Counted from the first letter of the stretch, positions 34,471 through 46,600 are shown. The stretch: 64,000 nucleotides of DNA from Atherix ibis (GCA_958298945.1 OY282607.1:89411270-89475269); one strand, 5' to 3'. Numbers and translations: made by a program. The notes: generated by a model from the sequence alone, not told the origin.

Positions 34471-35910
34471 GGAAGACATTTGATTAATTTTATATTTTGT
34501 GATATATAATGGTAATGTTTAAGCAACATAACTAAATAAGAATTTTATCAAAATATTAATTCTAAATATGGTTTTTTTAATTTTATTTTCTGAAGCGCAC
34601 TAAAAATAATCTCAGATAGAAAAAAAAAGTTCTTAAACATTCGAAAGTGATATGAATGTTGGAATAAGCTTTACTCCATAAAAAATTTTAGTTTAATTAC
34701 TATAACAATTATCAATTAATTTATTTTCAAATTGGAAGTTTATACATTTGAAAATTAGGATTTTGTTTGGTTTAATATCTTCTTTTAAGGGAGAAACTCA
34801 ATTTATTTAATCGTTATTAATTTTTTCTTTTTTTCCAATAATTATTAATTATGCGATCTTATTTTTTATATTGCCAAAAAAAACTATCAAGTACCTTGTT
34901 CTAAAGGTTTCCCTGTCATCTTTCAAATAGTAAACTGCGCTCGTTTCCTATTCAGATCCGTCTCGTCTGTGGTCGTATAGAACATGGCGCTCAGTGCTGG
35001 AAGTTCATTTAACAACCAAAATTGTTCGATGTCCTGTCACCCTCACTAACCGCTTTGTTGGTGTTATCGCTGCTGTTGCCATTGTCGCTGTCACCGCTGC
35101 TGTTCCTGGTAAAAAGCACTTGTTCCATATTCTAATTCCTTATCATTTGCCACAGAAACTGTGAATATTCATCGTGTTCTACTACTTTTTGGAGAAAAGT
35201 TACAGAAACAGTCGAATCGATTTTGCTACTACAAATGTTATCCAAGCTATAAACGCAGTCCTACGAGTATGTAAAAGCGGCAAGGATGGCAGGAATGATG
35301 AAACTGGCGGCATTGGTAAATTAATTATGCAAACAGACTGGCTGGGCTGGTTCTGGTTGATTCTGGTTGAATAGATTCAATTATTCCGCCTTTGTTCCTT
35401 TTTTTTCCCTAAAATTTTCATGGTCGCTTTCTTTGTTGGTTAGCGTTCTTCATATTATGGCTGAGAGTTGGTTCATTTTTGGTTGTAATTGCTTTAATTA
35501 TTTATGAATACCAGATGACTAGGTAAGTTTTTCAAATTTCAGTAGAGTTGTTCTGGGCTTTGCGGTAGGTTTCCTAAACTCAATTTGAATAAATGACGAT
35601 AAGAGCAATAACAAAAACTATCAATAATAAAACTATAAACTATAGATTGGTAAAGAAGTTTGTTGATTTGGAAATTACTTTATTGGGCGTCTGCCATAAA
35701 AATTAATTCATTAAAAACTCGAAAAAAGCAAGCCCTCACCTTTAAAAAATGAGAAAGAAAACATTGAAATTTTCTTATATTTTAAAAAAAATTTTTTTAT
35801 ATAATTAGTATTTTGTTCAAACATTTGATGTAAAAATTAAGTTTTTTATAAAATTATTTTCTACGAAATAGTAAAATTTCCAAACTAGGCTGGACATTTT
35901 GAACGTTTTC
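34471..35910. other. AT-rich spacer with a GCTGTT-like tract
   Basis: No gene. A short imperfect repeat of GCTGTT/GCTGCT-type hexamers lies at about 35050-35110. The frame at 35174-35374 is short and unrecognised. The rest is AT-rich. Confidence 0.45.
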
Positions 35911-36258
35911 AACATATGGACACTGTCCCAAACATCAGTAAAGATTTGAATTTCGCGCCATTTTTGCGATAAAGTGTTGCCAACAGAAAAAACAAACAAC
36001 ATGACAGCTGACAGTTCAGGGTTATTAAAAATGGAGTTATATAAGAAAGAACAATGCATTTTTATTGTTGAGCCATATTTTAAAAATAATGTAGCTTTGC
36101 CAGGTACAGTTTGAATAAAATCATCTTTAGCAATGAAGCTCATTTTTACCCTGAACTGTCAGCTGTCATGTAGTTTGTTTTTTTCTGTTGGCAACTTTTA
36201 TCGCAAAAATGGCGCGAAATTCAAATCTTTGCTGACGTTTGGGACAGTCTATATGTTT
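35911..36258. repeat. 111-bp inverted duplication inside the DD41D relic
   Basis: Left arm 35911-36022 (ending ACAGCTGACAGTTCAGGGT) is the leader of the element. Right arm 36148-36258 is its reverse complement (starting ACCCTGAACTGTCAGCTGTC) with few mismatches; 125 bp lie between. The right arm sits exactly between the codons for EAHFY and GSEN, where relatives have about 13 residues, so an inverted copy of the leader replaced a piece of the coding sequence. Confidence 0.88.
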
Positions 36259-36393
36259 AGGGTTCAGAAAATCTACGAGTGGTTGTTTATAAATAAATGC
36301 AGCTAGTCAGGCAATAACAGTTAATGGCGGTCGGTATTGTGACATGATAATCCAGATTTTTTTGCCTAAATTGCAAAATATGGATATGGACGA

Positions 36394-36795
36394 TATATCG
36401 TCGATGCTCGAGAATAGGGAGACTAGTCAGAAAGCTAAAATTTTTAGGGTGTCGGTTTAAAATTTTTTTCTTTGGTTAGTGCTTTGTTTATAGTCCTTAA
36501 TTTTAATACTATTTCAAACAATTTGGTTTGCAATATTTCACTGTTTGGTGTTTTATTTGAACTTATGTATTTGTTCTATTTACATAAAAGCGATGCTTTC
36601 TCGTTGTAAGTCGGAGTATAACTAGAACTATGTCGATTTTCGTGATCGTAGATTTGCGACTTCGTACTGGAGGAAGAAAAACACAACCGCTTTCTAGCGT
36701 CTAATTTTCGATACACAAATGTGTCCTTTTTCCATATTAAAATCGAAAATGACAATTTTTGACATATGTCACTATTCTCGACCATCAACGATATA
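36394..36795. mobile_element. Nested non-autonomous inverted-repeat element (~400 bp), class unknown
   Basis: It lies between MDMDDI and QQDGVTSHT of the DD41D transposase, adjacent segments in relatives. The ends are inverted repeats: TATATCGTCGATGCTCGAGA then ATAGGGA on the left, TATATCGTTGATGGTCGAGA then ATAGTGA inverted on the right (24 of 27 identical), with weaker similarity further in. TATA at both edges may be the target duplication or part of the repeats. The interior encodes nothing recognisable. I cannot assign a superfamily; ends and size suit a MITE. Confidence 0.8.
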
Positions 36796-37260
36796 GTGTC
36801 AACAAGATGGTGTCACATCCCATACAACCCGAGAAAGAATTCAATGACTGCTGCATGAACTGCTCAGATCATGCGATTTAAGACCGTTGAACTTTTTCTT
36901 TGGTGTTTTTTGTAGTCAACAAGCTTTGATGGTAGAAATTGAGCCCTGTATCAACGGAATTCAGCAATATTTATGAGAAACGACTATAATGGAAAATTTC
37001 AACAAAAGAGAAAAACAGTCGGAGAAAATTTCAACATTTATTCATAACGCACACAACCTTATACTGTATGCTTTATGGATTATTGGGTTGTCCTAAAAGT
37101 AATTTCGTTGTTTCCCAACAGAGGAATTAATTGTATTTCTTCACAACCAACTTTATACTTAAGCAACATAATGATATGTATTTTGACAGATGACATATTT
37201 TGCTTGTAAAAAAATTCAATTGATTCTGCACAGTAGTTTTTGGTTGATACCCTTTTAAAT

Positions 37261-38275
37261 ATGGAAAGTGAAAAACTCCATTTTCGACATATTTTACTTT
37301 TTTGTTATAGAAAAGATAAAAATGCTGTTCACGCAAAAAAAAATTTACTGATGTGTATGGAGCAGATGTGTTAAGTAAGCGCCAGTACCAAAACTGCTTT
37401 GCAAAATTTCGATCTGGCAATTTTGATCTCGAAGATTCACCACGTTCCGGAAGGCCAGTTGAAGCTGATGAAGACACAATAAAGGCATTAATTGATGCAA
37501 ACCAGCAAATAACAACTCGTGAGATCGCTGAGACATTAAATTTATTTAATTCGACCATTTATGAGCATTTAAAACGGTTAAGTTTAATTTCAAAGCTCGA
37601 CATATGGGTTGCTCATCTTCTCACAGAAAAAAATTTGTGCCGACGCATTGACATTTGTGATTTGTTTCTCAAACGCCAAAAAAATAATCCATTTTTGAAG
37701 TATGTCATTATTGGGAATGAGAAATGGGTTATCTACAACAATGTTAAGCGCAAAAGATCCTTGAGTAGAACAGATGAACCGCCTCAAAGCACTTCGAAAA
37801 CCAATATTCATCAAAAAAAGGTTATGCTATCTATTTGGTAGGATTTCCAAGGAATCGTTTATTTTGAGCTTCTACCGAGCAACACAACAATCAATTCTGA
37901 TTGTTTTTTTCTTTAAGTGAATCTTTTTAAATTAAAAGATTCACTTAAAGAAAAAAGGCCAGAATTGGTCAATAGGAAAGGTATAGTGTTCCAACAGGAT
38001 AATGGAAACCATATACAAGTTTGACCACTCGGCAAAAGATTTTAGCGCTTTGGATAGGAAATACTGACATACCCACCATATTCTCCTGACCTAGGAACCT
38101 CCGATTATCATTTGTTCCGAACTCTACAAAAAATTTTAGATGGTAAAACGTCAAAAATCAATTGGATCAGTTTTTTGCCAGCAAAGAAGAAAAATTTTAT
38201 GAGCGTGGAATCATGCTACTACCAGAAAGATGGTAAAGGATATAGGATCAGACTGGATAATATTTAATTGACTAA
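37261..38275 (+). pseudogene. Mellifera-type mariner transposase (Ammar1-like), broken
   Basis: Start MESEKLHFRHILLFCYRKDK at 37261. A frameshift in an A-run near 37340 is followed by a clean stretch from 37353: QYQNCFAKFRSGNFDLEDSP, RSGRPVEADEDTIKALIDAN, TTREIAETLNLFNSTIYEHL, WVAHLLTEKNLCRRIDICD, then GNEKWVIYNNVKRKR. The first catalytic D (TGDEKW) is N. TAG at 37839-37841 interrupts, then FQGIVYFELLP, a 23-bp foldback at 37905-37956, KEKRPELVNRKGIVFQQDN (second D kept), PPYSPDLGTSDYHLFRTL (third D kept), and more frameshifts. The natural end is YLID and a stop at 38273-38275. Family length is ~345 residues; this span is similar. Confidence 0.93.
37905..37956. repeat. 23-bp inverted duplication within the mellifera-type mariner
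   Basis: TTTTTTCTTTAAGTGAATCT and TTT (37905-37927), a 6-base loop, then the exact reverse complement (37934-37956). The right arm is the normal coding sequence for DSLKEKR; the left arm is an inverted copy that replaced the upstream codons. Confidence 0.93.
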
Positions 38276-38343
38276 AATTTTATTTCACTATAAAAAAATC
38301 GTCTTTCAAAAAAAAAAACGAAATTAATTCCCAAACAAGCCAA

Positions 38344-41300
38344 TAAAAAATATTTCAATTTTAAATTATAAATCTTTGTTTTCCATCAAAATAACTTCTG
38401 TCTCCCCTTTTTTGGGACACACTATATTTGATTGAAATTTATCCAAAATAACAGTCATTATAAAGTAAGTATTATTTTGGAGGTTTTATTAAAAAATTCA
38501 ATTTTTTCTTAAAAAATATTGGATATTTTAATAGAAATTTACCAGCTTTAAAAAATGTTTAATTATTACTTGTAAAAGAAATTCAAATTTACTAACAACC
38601 CTAAAGGATAAAACCAAAAAAAAAAACTACTTAGAATTTTTTGAAAATTTCGCAAAAAACATGAATAAAATTGTTAAAACAATAATAAAATTTAATTTCA
38701 AATCCATTTGTACGTTTAGTTAAAGTAAGCTTTATCAAATTAATATTTATATTCAGCTGTAAGAAATCCCACGGGAAATTTAAAGAACAAATACTAAAGT
38801 AAATAATAATGTGTGTATACAATAATATATCATCACTAGGTGGAATCGTTATCTTCGGAAGCTTTTATAAGCCATCAAAAAATATTCCCCCATACCATCG
38901 ATATGATAGCAATTCCCTAATGCCGATGAGTTCATTGAATGCCCTTTAGTTGAACTTGGCACCATCCTGCCAATTCTAATACTGAGAAAAGAAATAATTT
39001 AAGCTGAAAGTTTTATTGATAACTTTTGATTATACTCTACACCCTTAATTTTATCAGTTTTCGAAATTTCTTATTATTGCAAAAGTTCTGGTCAGTAGCA
39101 TCCGTTTTGTCCATCGGATGGATGATTCATAGATCAAAAGTTATAGAAACCATCCTCTTGGCTGCCACTTCTTTTAATCCTTCATGAATCAACAACTTTT
39201 GTACGTTTACAAAGAATTCATGTAAGCACAAGAAAAACAAGAACTGAAAAACGAAAACCGTACAACTGACTACATCCAATCGAACAGTAATAATAAAACA
39301 GTGAAAAGTTGTCGACGCTCCTTCAACGTGATTCTGACCATATTCGCTCAAGTTAAGAAGTTGTCTCACGTCCTTAGAAAAGCATATTGCGTTTGTTGAA
39401 TTCTTACATCCTTGCTACTTACAAGACAAACTGTTTACCAGATGAACGTGCCATCGCCAATGATTGCAAACTTGGAACTTGAGAAAGCCGAGTTAAAGTT
39501 GGTGAAGTTCTTCATCAAAACTTCTTCATGCGAATCCGCCAACCACTTCCACTTCGATCTCTGAATATTTTGTTCCACCACCTCCTATCCAACAAAAAGA
39601 AAACCCTCCCATTTTCATTTTGTTGATGGGTGATTATCTCAACTTCCCAATAGAAAAGTCAACCGAAACAAAGAAAGTCATCGAGGTAAATTTCGATGCC
39701 ACTCTCGGTCAATTAGGTGTTCTCTGATATAATCCAGACGCACGAATGGCCTGTCGGAATAAATTTCAACCAAGTTGCTTTTATTTGACTACTTTTCTTT
39801 CCAGAAGAAAAAAACAAACATTTTTAAATTAAGTTGAAAAATTTTCACAAAACTTTTAAAATCATTTTTATTTTCCATTCTCGTTAATAATTTCTTTTTT
39901 TGCCCTGCTTCCTTTCCAGCATTTTTTTGTAATTGAGTTTATCCCTACGAAAAATAGGTTATAATAAAAATATACTTCAAATGCTGTTGGCAGCAAACTA
40001 AATGAAATTTTATATAAAAATTTTAATATTAAACTTTATTTTATAAACTTTGTATTAAGTTTATTTGATTTTTATGTCAGAGTATGGGCAGAAAAAATTA
40101 TTTTCGAGGCAAAAATTGAATTTTTACGTAAAAGAAGAAATTCTTTTTTCAAAAAAGAAAAAAAAATCATAAATAAAATGTTGACTCAGCTATGAAAAAT
40201 TAACTAAAGAAAGTCAAAAATAAATAGGAAAATCTATTCAGAATAGAACAAATCAAACCAATCTTATAAAAAAAATCCTGTGATATCCTTTTCTAATAAT
40301 GACCTTTTACTATTAATAATACATAATATTTGAATTGTCCCCTTTAAATAATAAATTATCTATAAAAACTAGACAATATAATTGATCACTTTTATTATAA
40401 ATGAATGGAATTATTTACAACCCCTAATCTTAACACTACAAATACTATTCTTTTATGTGTACACTATCAACCCTTAGTCGAAGTTTTTCTATTCAATCAC
40501 AGAAAGTGCATATTTATTCATAGTTCACTGAAGAAATAGAAAAGATAAATTCAGGCAGGAAAATTTCCCAAAAATTTCTATTCAGTTTGACCTGATTTCG
40601 AATATCGATTCTCGCCAAACTCATCATCGTTGTGGACCGATTCATTCGATCGCATCTATTAATGTGATTCATGGACTCACAGCAGAGAAATATTTTGATC
40701 CTTTTTCAGATATACTCCTTTTTGAATGGAATCGTGTTAATTGTATCCAAGAGTAATTTATTTTTCCTCAATACCAGATGGCCTGGCCTTTGCGTATGTA
40801 GAATTTTCATTTTTCCTAGATTGATATCCTGTCTATTCTGTTAGTAGAATTTAGGTAAAGATAACCAACAAAACGATTTTGCGTCCACTAAAATTTCAGT
40901 ATGGGTCAGCTCAGCTTCATCATCGAAAAAGAGGCCAGTTAATGTCACCAAACTTGTATACAATATAATACATTGGCACATGGCAACCGTTGCATGATTT
41001 ATTATATATCAATATTCATGGATCCTACCGAAAAGGCAAAGAGATTTTTCCTTTTCATTTTCATGATAGATGATCGAAAAGATTATCTTCGCTTTTGTTC
41101 GAACTTAATTGATGATTTGTACTATCAATCGTAGGTGAATCTATTAATTATGACATGGTATATAAAAAAGGATAATTAATTTACTAAAGGCTTACTAACA
41201 TATTTTGGTAAATATTTTTTTCTAAATTCTAAAAATTTTAAAATTTGAAATTTTGTCAAAGAACTACATTAAAATATTTTCTTTTTGAGGAGAAGAGTAA

Positions 41301-42420
41301 ACGCAAAAATATTTCTGGGATGATCTATACATATGTGTATGTACATGTGTATATGAAGGGAGTTTATAGTATTTAAAATTTGCAATCTGTAAATCCAGAT
41401 TACAATGAGGACTATACGAGGTAATATCAATGTTATTCAATTCAAAGTAGTTTTGTTGGGTAGTTGAACATTGGGGGAGGTGTTGCTTCCACTCTTCGTA
41501 ACAAAGCCTTTGAATGTATTTGATTTGACTCCTTTTAGGCATATTTTCATATCAACATCATTATCTGGTCGCAGCTAGCTAAATCATATACTCTAGATGC
41601 CCCACTCTTCCAGTACGACACCAACTAACGCCATTGACCATCCGTAACCACTGCCTACCTTGTCTTCTAGGACTATAAATAGAGCTACTTAAGACTTTCA
41701 GGATAGGATTTTCCCCAACGGATTAAGTGTCTAGCCCAGCATAGCCTATTGACCTAAATTTTATCCACAACTAAGAAGTCGCGCTAATTCTCAAGGTTTT
41801 TCATTAAATAGTCTGCAGAATCGTCTATCATTATCTAAGGGACCATAGATTCTTTAAAGGATTCATAACTTAAACGTGGATAAGAATTTAAAATTATTTT
41901 TGCTGAGAACCCCAGTTTCCAACGTGTACATGAAGAAGAGCAAAATTAGTATCCTGTGTAGCAGTAACTTCGATGTGATGAGCAGAATTTTCAAACGAAA
42001 ATTTTGAAATAGATTTTCCTTTTGCTTTATACGTGAGTGCGGGAAATATTCTAAAGACGCTGAAGAGACACTAACCAATATAGTATATGGTTCATAATAT
42101 ATACTGGATTTAATCCGCCAAAATTTATACGTTTTCATTACTATAGTTTCTGTTCAGGCAGGGGCTGCATAGAGTATCATAGAGCTGCTAACTATGGGAT
42201 GTAGCCTACGGCGGTTCTAAGCTAATGCAATTTCACATGGCATACATGTCATTAGACATAATACCAAGAGCTGCCTAAGACCATAAAGATTGAGATACGC
42301 CCAATCAACGAGTAAAATACACCTATCCAGTTATGAATTTTGATAGCTCAGCCGACTAAATCCAGGTAGTTACACGCATTTCAATCCACAACCCACCTAG
42401 CTTCAATCTAACGCATTCTT
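38344..42420. other. Long AT-rich spacer
   Basis: No gene or mobile element is recognised. 39110-39720 and 41560-42400 are less AT-rich and might hold diverged exons or conserved non-coding DNA, but no motif supports this. Minus-strand frames at 39127-39369, 41264-41542 and 41863-42138 have chance length. Confidence 0.4.
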
Positions 42421-43210
42421 CTTTGATTTTTTGCTTGCGCCACGTCTTGCATGGTTTCCTCGTTTTCTTTTCTTCATCTTTATGATCTTCTTCATCTTCT
42501 TTATTTTTTTCATTTTCTTTATTTTCTTCTTCTTCTTTATCTACTTTATCTTCTTCATCTTCTTCATCTTCTTCATCTGGTTTATTTCCTTCATCTTCTT
42601 TATCTTCTTCATTTTCTTCGTCTTCTTCATTTTCTTCATTTTCTTCATCATCTTCAGCTTCATCGTCTTCTTCATCTTCTTGACCTTTTTCATCTTCTTC
42701 TTCTTCGTCTTTTTCATCTTCTTTAATTTTTTCATTTTCTTCATTTTTTAAATATTTTTCATCTTTTTCATCTTTCAATCTTCTTCATCTTCTTTTCTTC
42801 ATCTTAATCATCTGCTTCATCTTCTCCATTTTCTTCATCTTTTTCATTTTCTTCGTCTTCTTCAGCTTCTTCATTTTCTTCATTTTCTTCATCGTCTGCA
42901 TCTTTTTCATCTTCTTCATTTTATTCGTCTTCTCCATCTTCTTCATCTTCTTCATCTTCTTCATTTTCTTCATTTTTTTCATATTTTTAATCTTCTCCAT
43001 CTTCTCCATTTTCTTCTTCTTCTTCAGCTTCTTCATTTTCCTCATTTTCTTCGTTTTCTTCATCTTCTGCATATTCTTCATTTTTTTAAAATATTTTTCA
43101 TCTTCTTCATCTTTTTTCTTCATTTTTTTTTCATCTTCTTTTCTTCATCTTCTTCATTTTCATCATCTTCTTCATTTTCTTTTTCATGAAAATTAAGAAG
43201 ATGATAAAAA
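42421..43210. repeat. TTC/ATC-rich low-complexity tract
   Basis: About 780 bp built from TTCTTCATC-like triplets with TTT and CTT variants. Read on the minus strand it is open in more than one frame, giving Glu/Asp/Asn-rich (42356-42778) and Lys/Met-rich products. This follows from the triplet composition and is not evidence for a gene. There is a brief change to GAAGAT-type sequence at 43190-43222, i.e. the repeat continues in inverted orientation for ~30 bp. Confidence 0.88.
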
Positions 43211-45169
43211 TGACGAAGTGCATCCAAAGTACTGATCCATCTCACTGAGTTAAATAAGGTAAGGCTCTATTAGGTACGAACAAATGGCAATTTGAGTATT
43301 AATGAAGGCTGACAAGATCTGTCACTGGTTCGGTCTTTTATGAGTTTTTAGTGCTGAAGGCCTCTTCGAGAAAAGGTGGTCTTCCATTATTTTTCCGCCT
43401 TCCAAAAATATTTTATTCCATCAATAAACTTTTACATTTGAAAAGGAATGTTAACACAAAATTTAATTGCACATGCTTGCTCCAAATTTTATTGCTCAAA
43501 TTTACAAAATCACAAATTCACTTATCACAGCCTAAAAGCTTCCGTAGTTATCGCATGATATTGATACTTGTACTGTAAATGTAAGAGGGACTAACGTGCA
43601 AGTTATATGGAATAAAAGTCCGCAGTATTTCCAGATCGCTGTCTGTCATACCATTATCGTTAAGTTAATGGCACATCTTTTATACTTAACTTTGAAATCA
43701 CTAATATTTAAAGATTCCTTACTCTTATTCAGTCCCAAATATATTTTCTAGAAAGTCAATTTTTTAACTAATAGAAAAAAATAATATTTTTTTTGATATT
43801 CAATAACTTTCAATTAGCAAAAAACTTATTTAAAAAATATATTAAATTCCAATGTTTCCTTTCAAAAATAATTCTAGAACCTTACTAATATCCTTTAAAT
43901 AAACCATCAAATACCTTACCCCCTTAAAGCGTTTTAGTGATATCTATTATTTTTTATCCAATAACATATTTTTTTCGAAAAGTCTGTTGGTCATACACTT
44001 TTGAAAGAACTTAACTTTTTACTTTATTTATATATAATATAAAAAATATTTAAAATAAAAAAGAACCCAGAAAATGTCCTTAAATAATAAAAATAGATTT
44101 AGGAAGCCGGAAGCTTCAGTCTCCAGTTCGATTACAATGAACAAATATTGTCAAGGATATGTTATCTAGTCTTGAGGCGATACTTACTCTACTTCTTCAA
44201 GACAGCACTGCTTCCTTCTGCAATTTTTGTTATCAAACAACAACCGTACACCAGTTATTATTATGAGCATAATCCATTCAAAATTTTCTATATTTACAAG
44301 CTTACCTTTAGTCGCTATTATTAACCATTTTTTCTCTTTCCTTTTACATTCTGTATAAATTCTGTACAATCATTGAACGTAGCTGGAAAAATAGTAGAAA
44401 TTTTTTTATGAGCACATATGCAAATTTCAACTTGTACACACGAAGCCATGTCAAGACGTTATCAAATAAGGAGACGACACCGTGGAGCCGGTGATGGCAT
44501 TTCTTTTAGCGCTTCCGAACTTTGTCCAAGATAAAAATGAAATATATTCGAGGAGCACATCAGATTCCATTTTAGATAAATACCATCTCCTGGCAAATAT
44601 TACTTCACCGTAACACTTATACTTTGAGCTTGTTCCTGCACAGTCCTTTCTTATTTATTGTTGGAGTATTTTTAGCTGCAATTTTTTATTCTTTTGCAAT
44701 ATTACACATTCCCTATTTGAAATATATATTCTAACGTAAGCTTTAATGAGAGTTTAAGTATAAATTTCAATATAACTTTTGACACTACCTTAGTTTTGAT
44801 AGTTTTACATACTAACGAGGATATTAGATAAGGGAATGGTTATAATAAGATAAGGAGGGTATGGTAAAAATTTACAACATAAAATTTGTTATTACAGATA
44901 AGAATTGAGTCTTTTACATGCAAAGTTAAGAGTTTTATTTTACTGCAATATTCAAGTAACATTCATACTAGAATGCATATTCTAAGTGACACAATGACTT
45001 AGTGAATTTGCCGACAACTAAATGATACTCTAGCAATGAAGCTTTCGGGATTCAAAGAGAGACTATTACGTAGTAGACGCTAATGTCGCAGTAACATTAA
45101 ATTAGGGTCCTGTTTCGCATTATTTTATAAAAGTATAACTTTTTTTCCTTTTTTTCCTCTAACCCACTA
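43211..45169. other. AT-rich spacer
   Basis: No gene or element is recognised. 43700-44090 and 44640-45000 are nearly all A/T; short open frames such as 43351-43578 are of chance length. Confidence 0.45.
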
Positions 45170-46290
45170 GAAGAGCCGTACTTGCACACATTTTTATAAC
45201 TTCCCACGGAACCGAAGTCAGGCATTACTCCCCAGCCGCCCTCGAGGGCCATGACATTTTTTAGTATCAGGGGTCTACCAGCGCACTTCTGAGGGGTCCA
45301 ACATTAGGGCTACACTATTTTTCGGTATTAGCGGTTAGTCAGAGAACTTTTGAGCCTCTCCGTTTTCCGAATTGAATCGAGCGTAATAAAAAAATACGTG
45401 CTCCACGCTCTCCACCATCCCTTCATAAGAATCCAATTTAATATTACCATGTCGTCGATCTATCCACGGATCCACCGCCGAGATGAGACAGGGATTGCAT
45501 CTGCTTTCGGGGGCATTATCCCAACGATTTAGCCACTTCCTCTTGAACGAATTTCTTTCCTCTGTACCAGCCTCGGATCGCAGTACAGCGTGACGCCGAC
45601 TTCTTCGGCGGTACTGCTTTTGCCGCTCATCTGCCAATATCCCGATCGGTATTATTCTGGCTACAATGTAAATAGCCTCGTATGACACTGTTTTGAATGC
45701 GCAGGCTACCCTCAGTGCACTCCTACGGTAGACTGAGACAACTCTACTTATGTAGGTTGCTCTAATCAATCTATGTGGTCAAATTGGCGCAGGTTAAACT
45801 GACCATGGTTGTCAACAGGGTCCTTCTACTCTTCCTGAGTCCCCTAACACTCGGAATTAAGCATGCCAGCACCATCTACACGTATGTCCCCGCAGCATTT
45901 TCACCAACGTATATTACGCGTTCTTGAAACCGCAGTATCGCGTCAATCGTCATCCCTAGATACTTTAGACATGGTCCCGAGATCACCTAATATTTGCTAA
46001 TCCTAATAATGATATACCCTCTTCTCTTCCCGCCCGTGTAAAGGACTGCCTCTGTCTTATGGTCCACAAAGCTAAGACCAGCTGAAGTAAGCCAACTTCG
46101 AACTGAAGCAACAGTATCATAACAGATCTGTTCTACCTTCTCCACTACGAGCACAGCAACAACATCAGTAAATAGGATGATTCTCGCCTCCTCTGTAATA
46201 CATCACATTCCACAAGAGAGGGCCTAGAACCGATTCCTGTGTGACTCCTTACGTGATCCTGTATGGATACTAACTATTAATTTAAGCTAT
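45170..46290 (-). mobile_element. R1-like non-LTR retrotransposon, degraded 3' part
   Basis: Minus strand, 5' to 3' from ~46290. GVTQESVLGPLLWNVMY (family GVPQGSVLGPLLWN) comes first, then EEARIILFTDVVAVLVVEKV (catalytic FADD box, here FTDV, so the aspartates are lost), then WLTSAGLSFVDHKTEAVLYT, LKYLGMTIDAILRFQERV and RTLLTTMVS. A better-kept 144-codon frame (45335-45769) follows with VYRRSALRVACAFKTVSYEA, IIPIGILADERQKQYRRR and AVDPWIDRRHG, a deletion, then VEHVFFYYARF (family C-x-C-H-C segment). The sequence to ~45170 looks like the 3' untranslated tail. Several frameshifts and stops. The R1/TRAS-like clade is assigned from the YRRSALRVACAFRTVS-type motif. Confidence 0.87.
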
Positions 46291-46399
46291 AGGATTTGAG
46301 ACCCAATTTAATACTTAACTAGTTTAGGTCGACTTAGGAATTAAATAAACTTGTTTACATAGACTCAGCAATTATATTTGAAAAACATGTCAAACTGCT

Positions 46400-46600
46400 G
46401 TCTTGATGACATATGTCAAACATTTTCGGAATAATTTAAATAATTCCCAGTTGGTTGTAGGCATTCTCCTTTAAGTATCCATATAGAAAGAAATCGAGAA
46501 CTGAATCTTGGAAGCGAGGGAGCCAATTAACATCAACACTTTTCAACATAATTCGAAAAAAAAATTATTGCTGTTGGTTACAGTGTATATTATGGAGCGG
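46400..46600 (-). pseudogene. DD41D-type transposase fragment
   Basis: The minus strand reads SVDVNWLPRFQDSVLDFFLY then GYLKENAYNQ, matching the family segment 'gDvNWPPRSCDLTPLDFFLWGYlK'. It holds the third catalytic D (LDFFLY). About 45 residues are recognisable and the rest is unreadable. It lies between the R1-like LINE and a mauritiana-type mariner. Confidence 0.78.

Larger units (their letters stand above)
35911..37000 (+). mobile_element. DD41D-type transposon relic with foldback and nested insertion
   Basis: Transposase pieces occur in family order on the plus strand. MELYKKEQCIFIVEPYFKNN starts at 36031. IIFSNEAHFY (~36120-36149, first catalytic block) follows, then GSENLRVVV (~36260), then NAASQAITVNGGRYCDMIIQ to MDMDDI (36296-36393). 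A separate ~400-bp insertion comes next, then QQDGVTSHTTRERIQ (~36800) and RSCDLRPLNFFFG (~36870), ending with a degraded MENFNKR-like tail near 36990. Because the order is preserved this is best read as one copy, disrupted by an inverted duplication (36148-36258), a nested element (36394-36795) and deletions. The third catalytic D reads N (PLNFF). Confidence 0.82.
37083..38343 (+). mobile_element. Mellifera-type mariner, inactive
   Basis: 1261 bp with TA at both edges (37081-37082 and 38344-38345). The left end is TTGGGTTGTCCTAAAAGTAA then TTTCGTTGTTT. The right end, inverted, is TTGGCTTGTTTGGGAATTAA then TTTCGTTTTTT. The TTGGGTTG start and the AAGTAATTTCG block are typical of the mellifera subfamily. 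It lies directly beside the DD41D relic and probably removed or displaced that relic's right end. Confidence 0.93.

Noticed and set aside
35911..36258. A separate short element with 111-bp terminal inverted repeats
   Set aside because: Transposase codons (GSENLRVVV, then NAASQAITVNG) continue in family order right after the right arm and none lie left of the left arm, so an inverted duplication within one copy explains it better.
42356..43123. Acidic and Lys/Met-rich minus-strand open frames of 67-140 codons
   Set aside because: They arise from triplet low-complexity sequence that lacks stop codons; several frames on both strands are open at once. No conserved domain.
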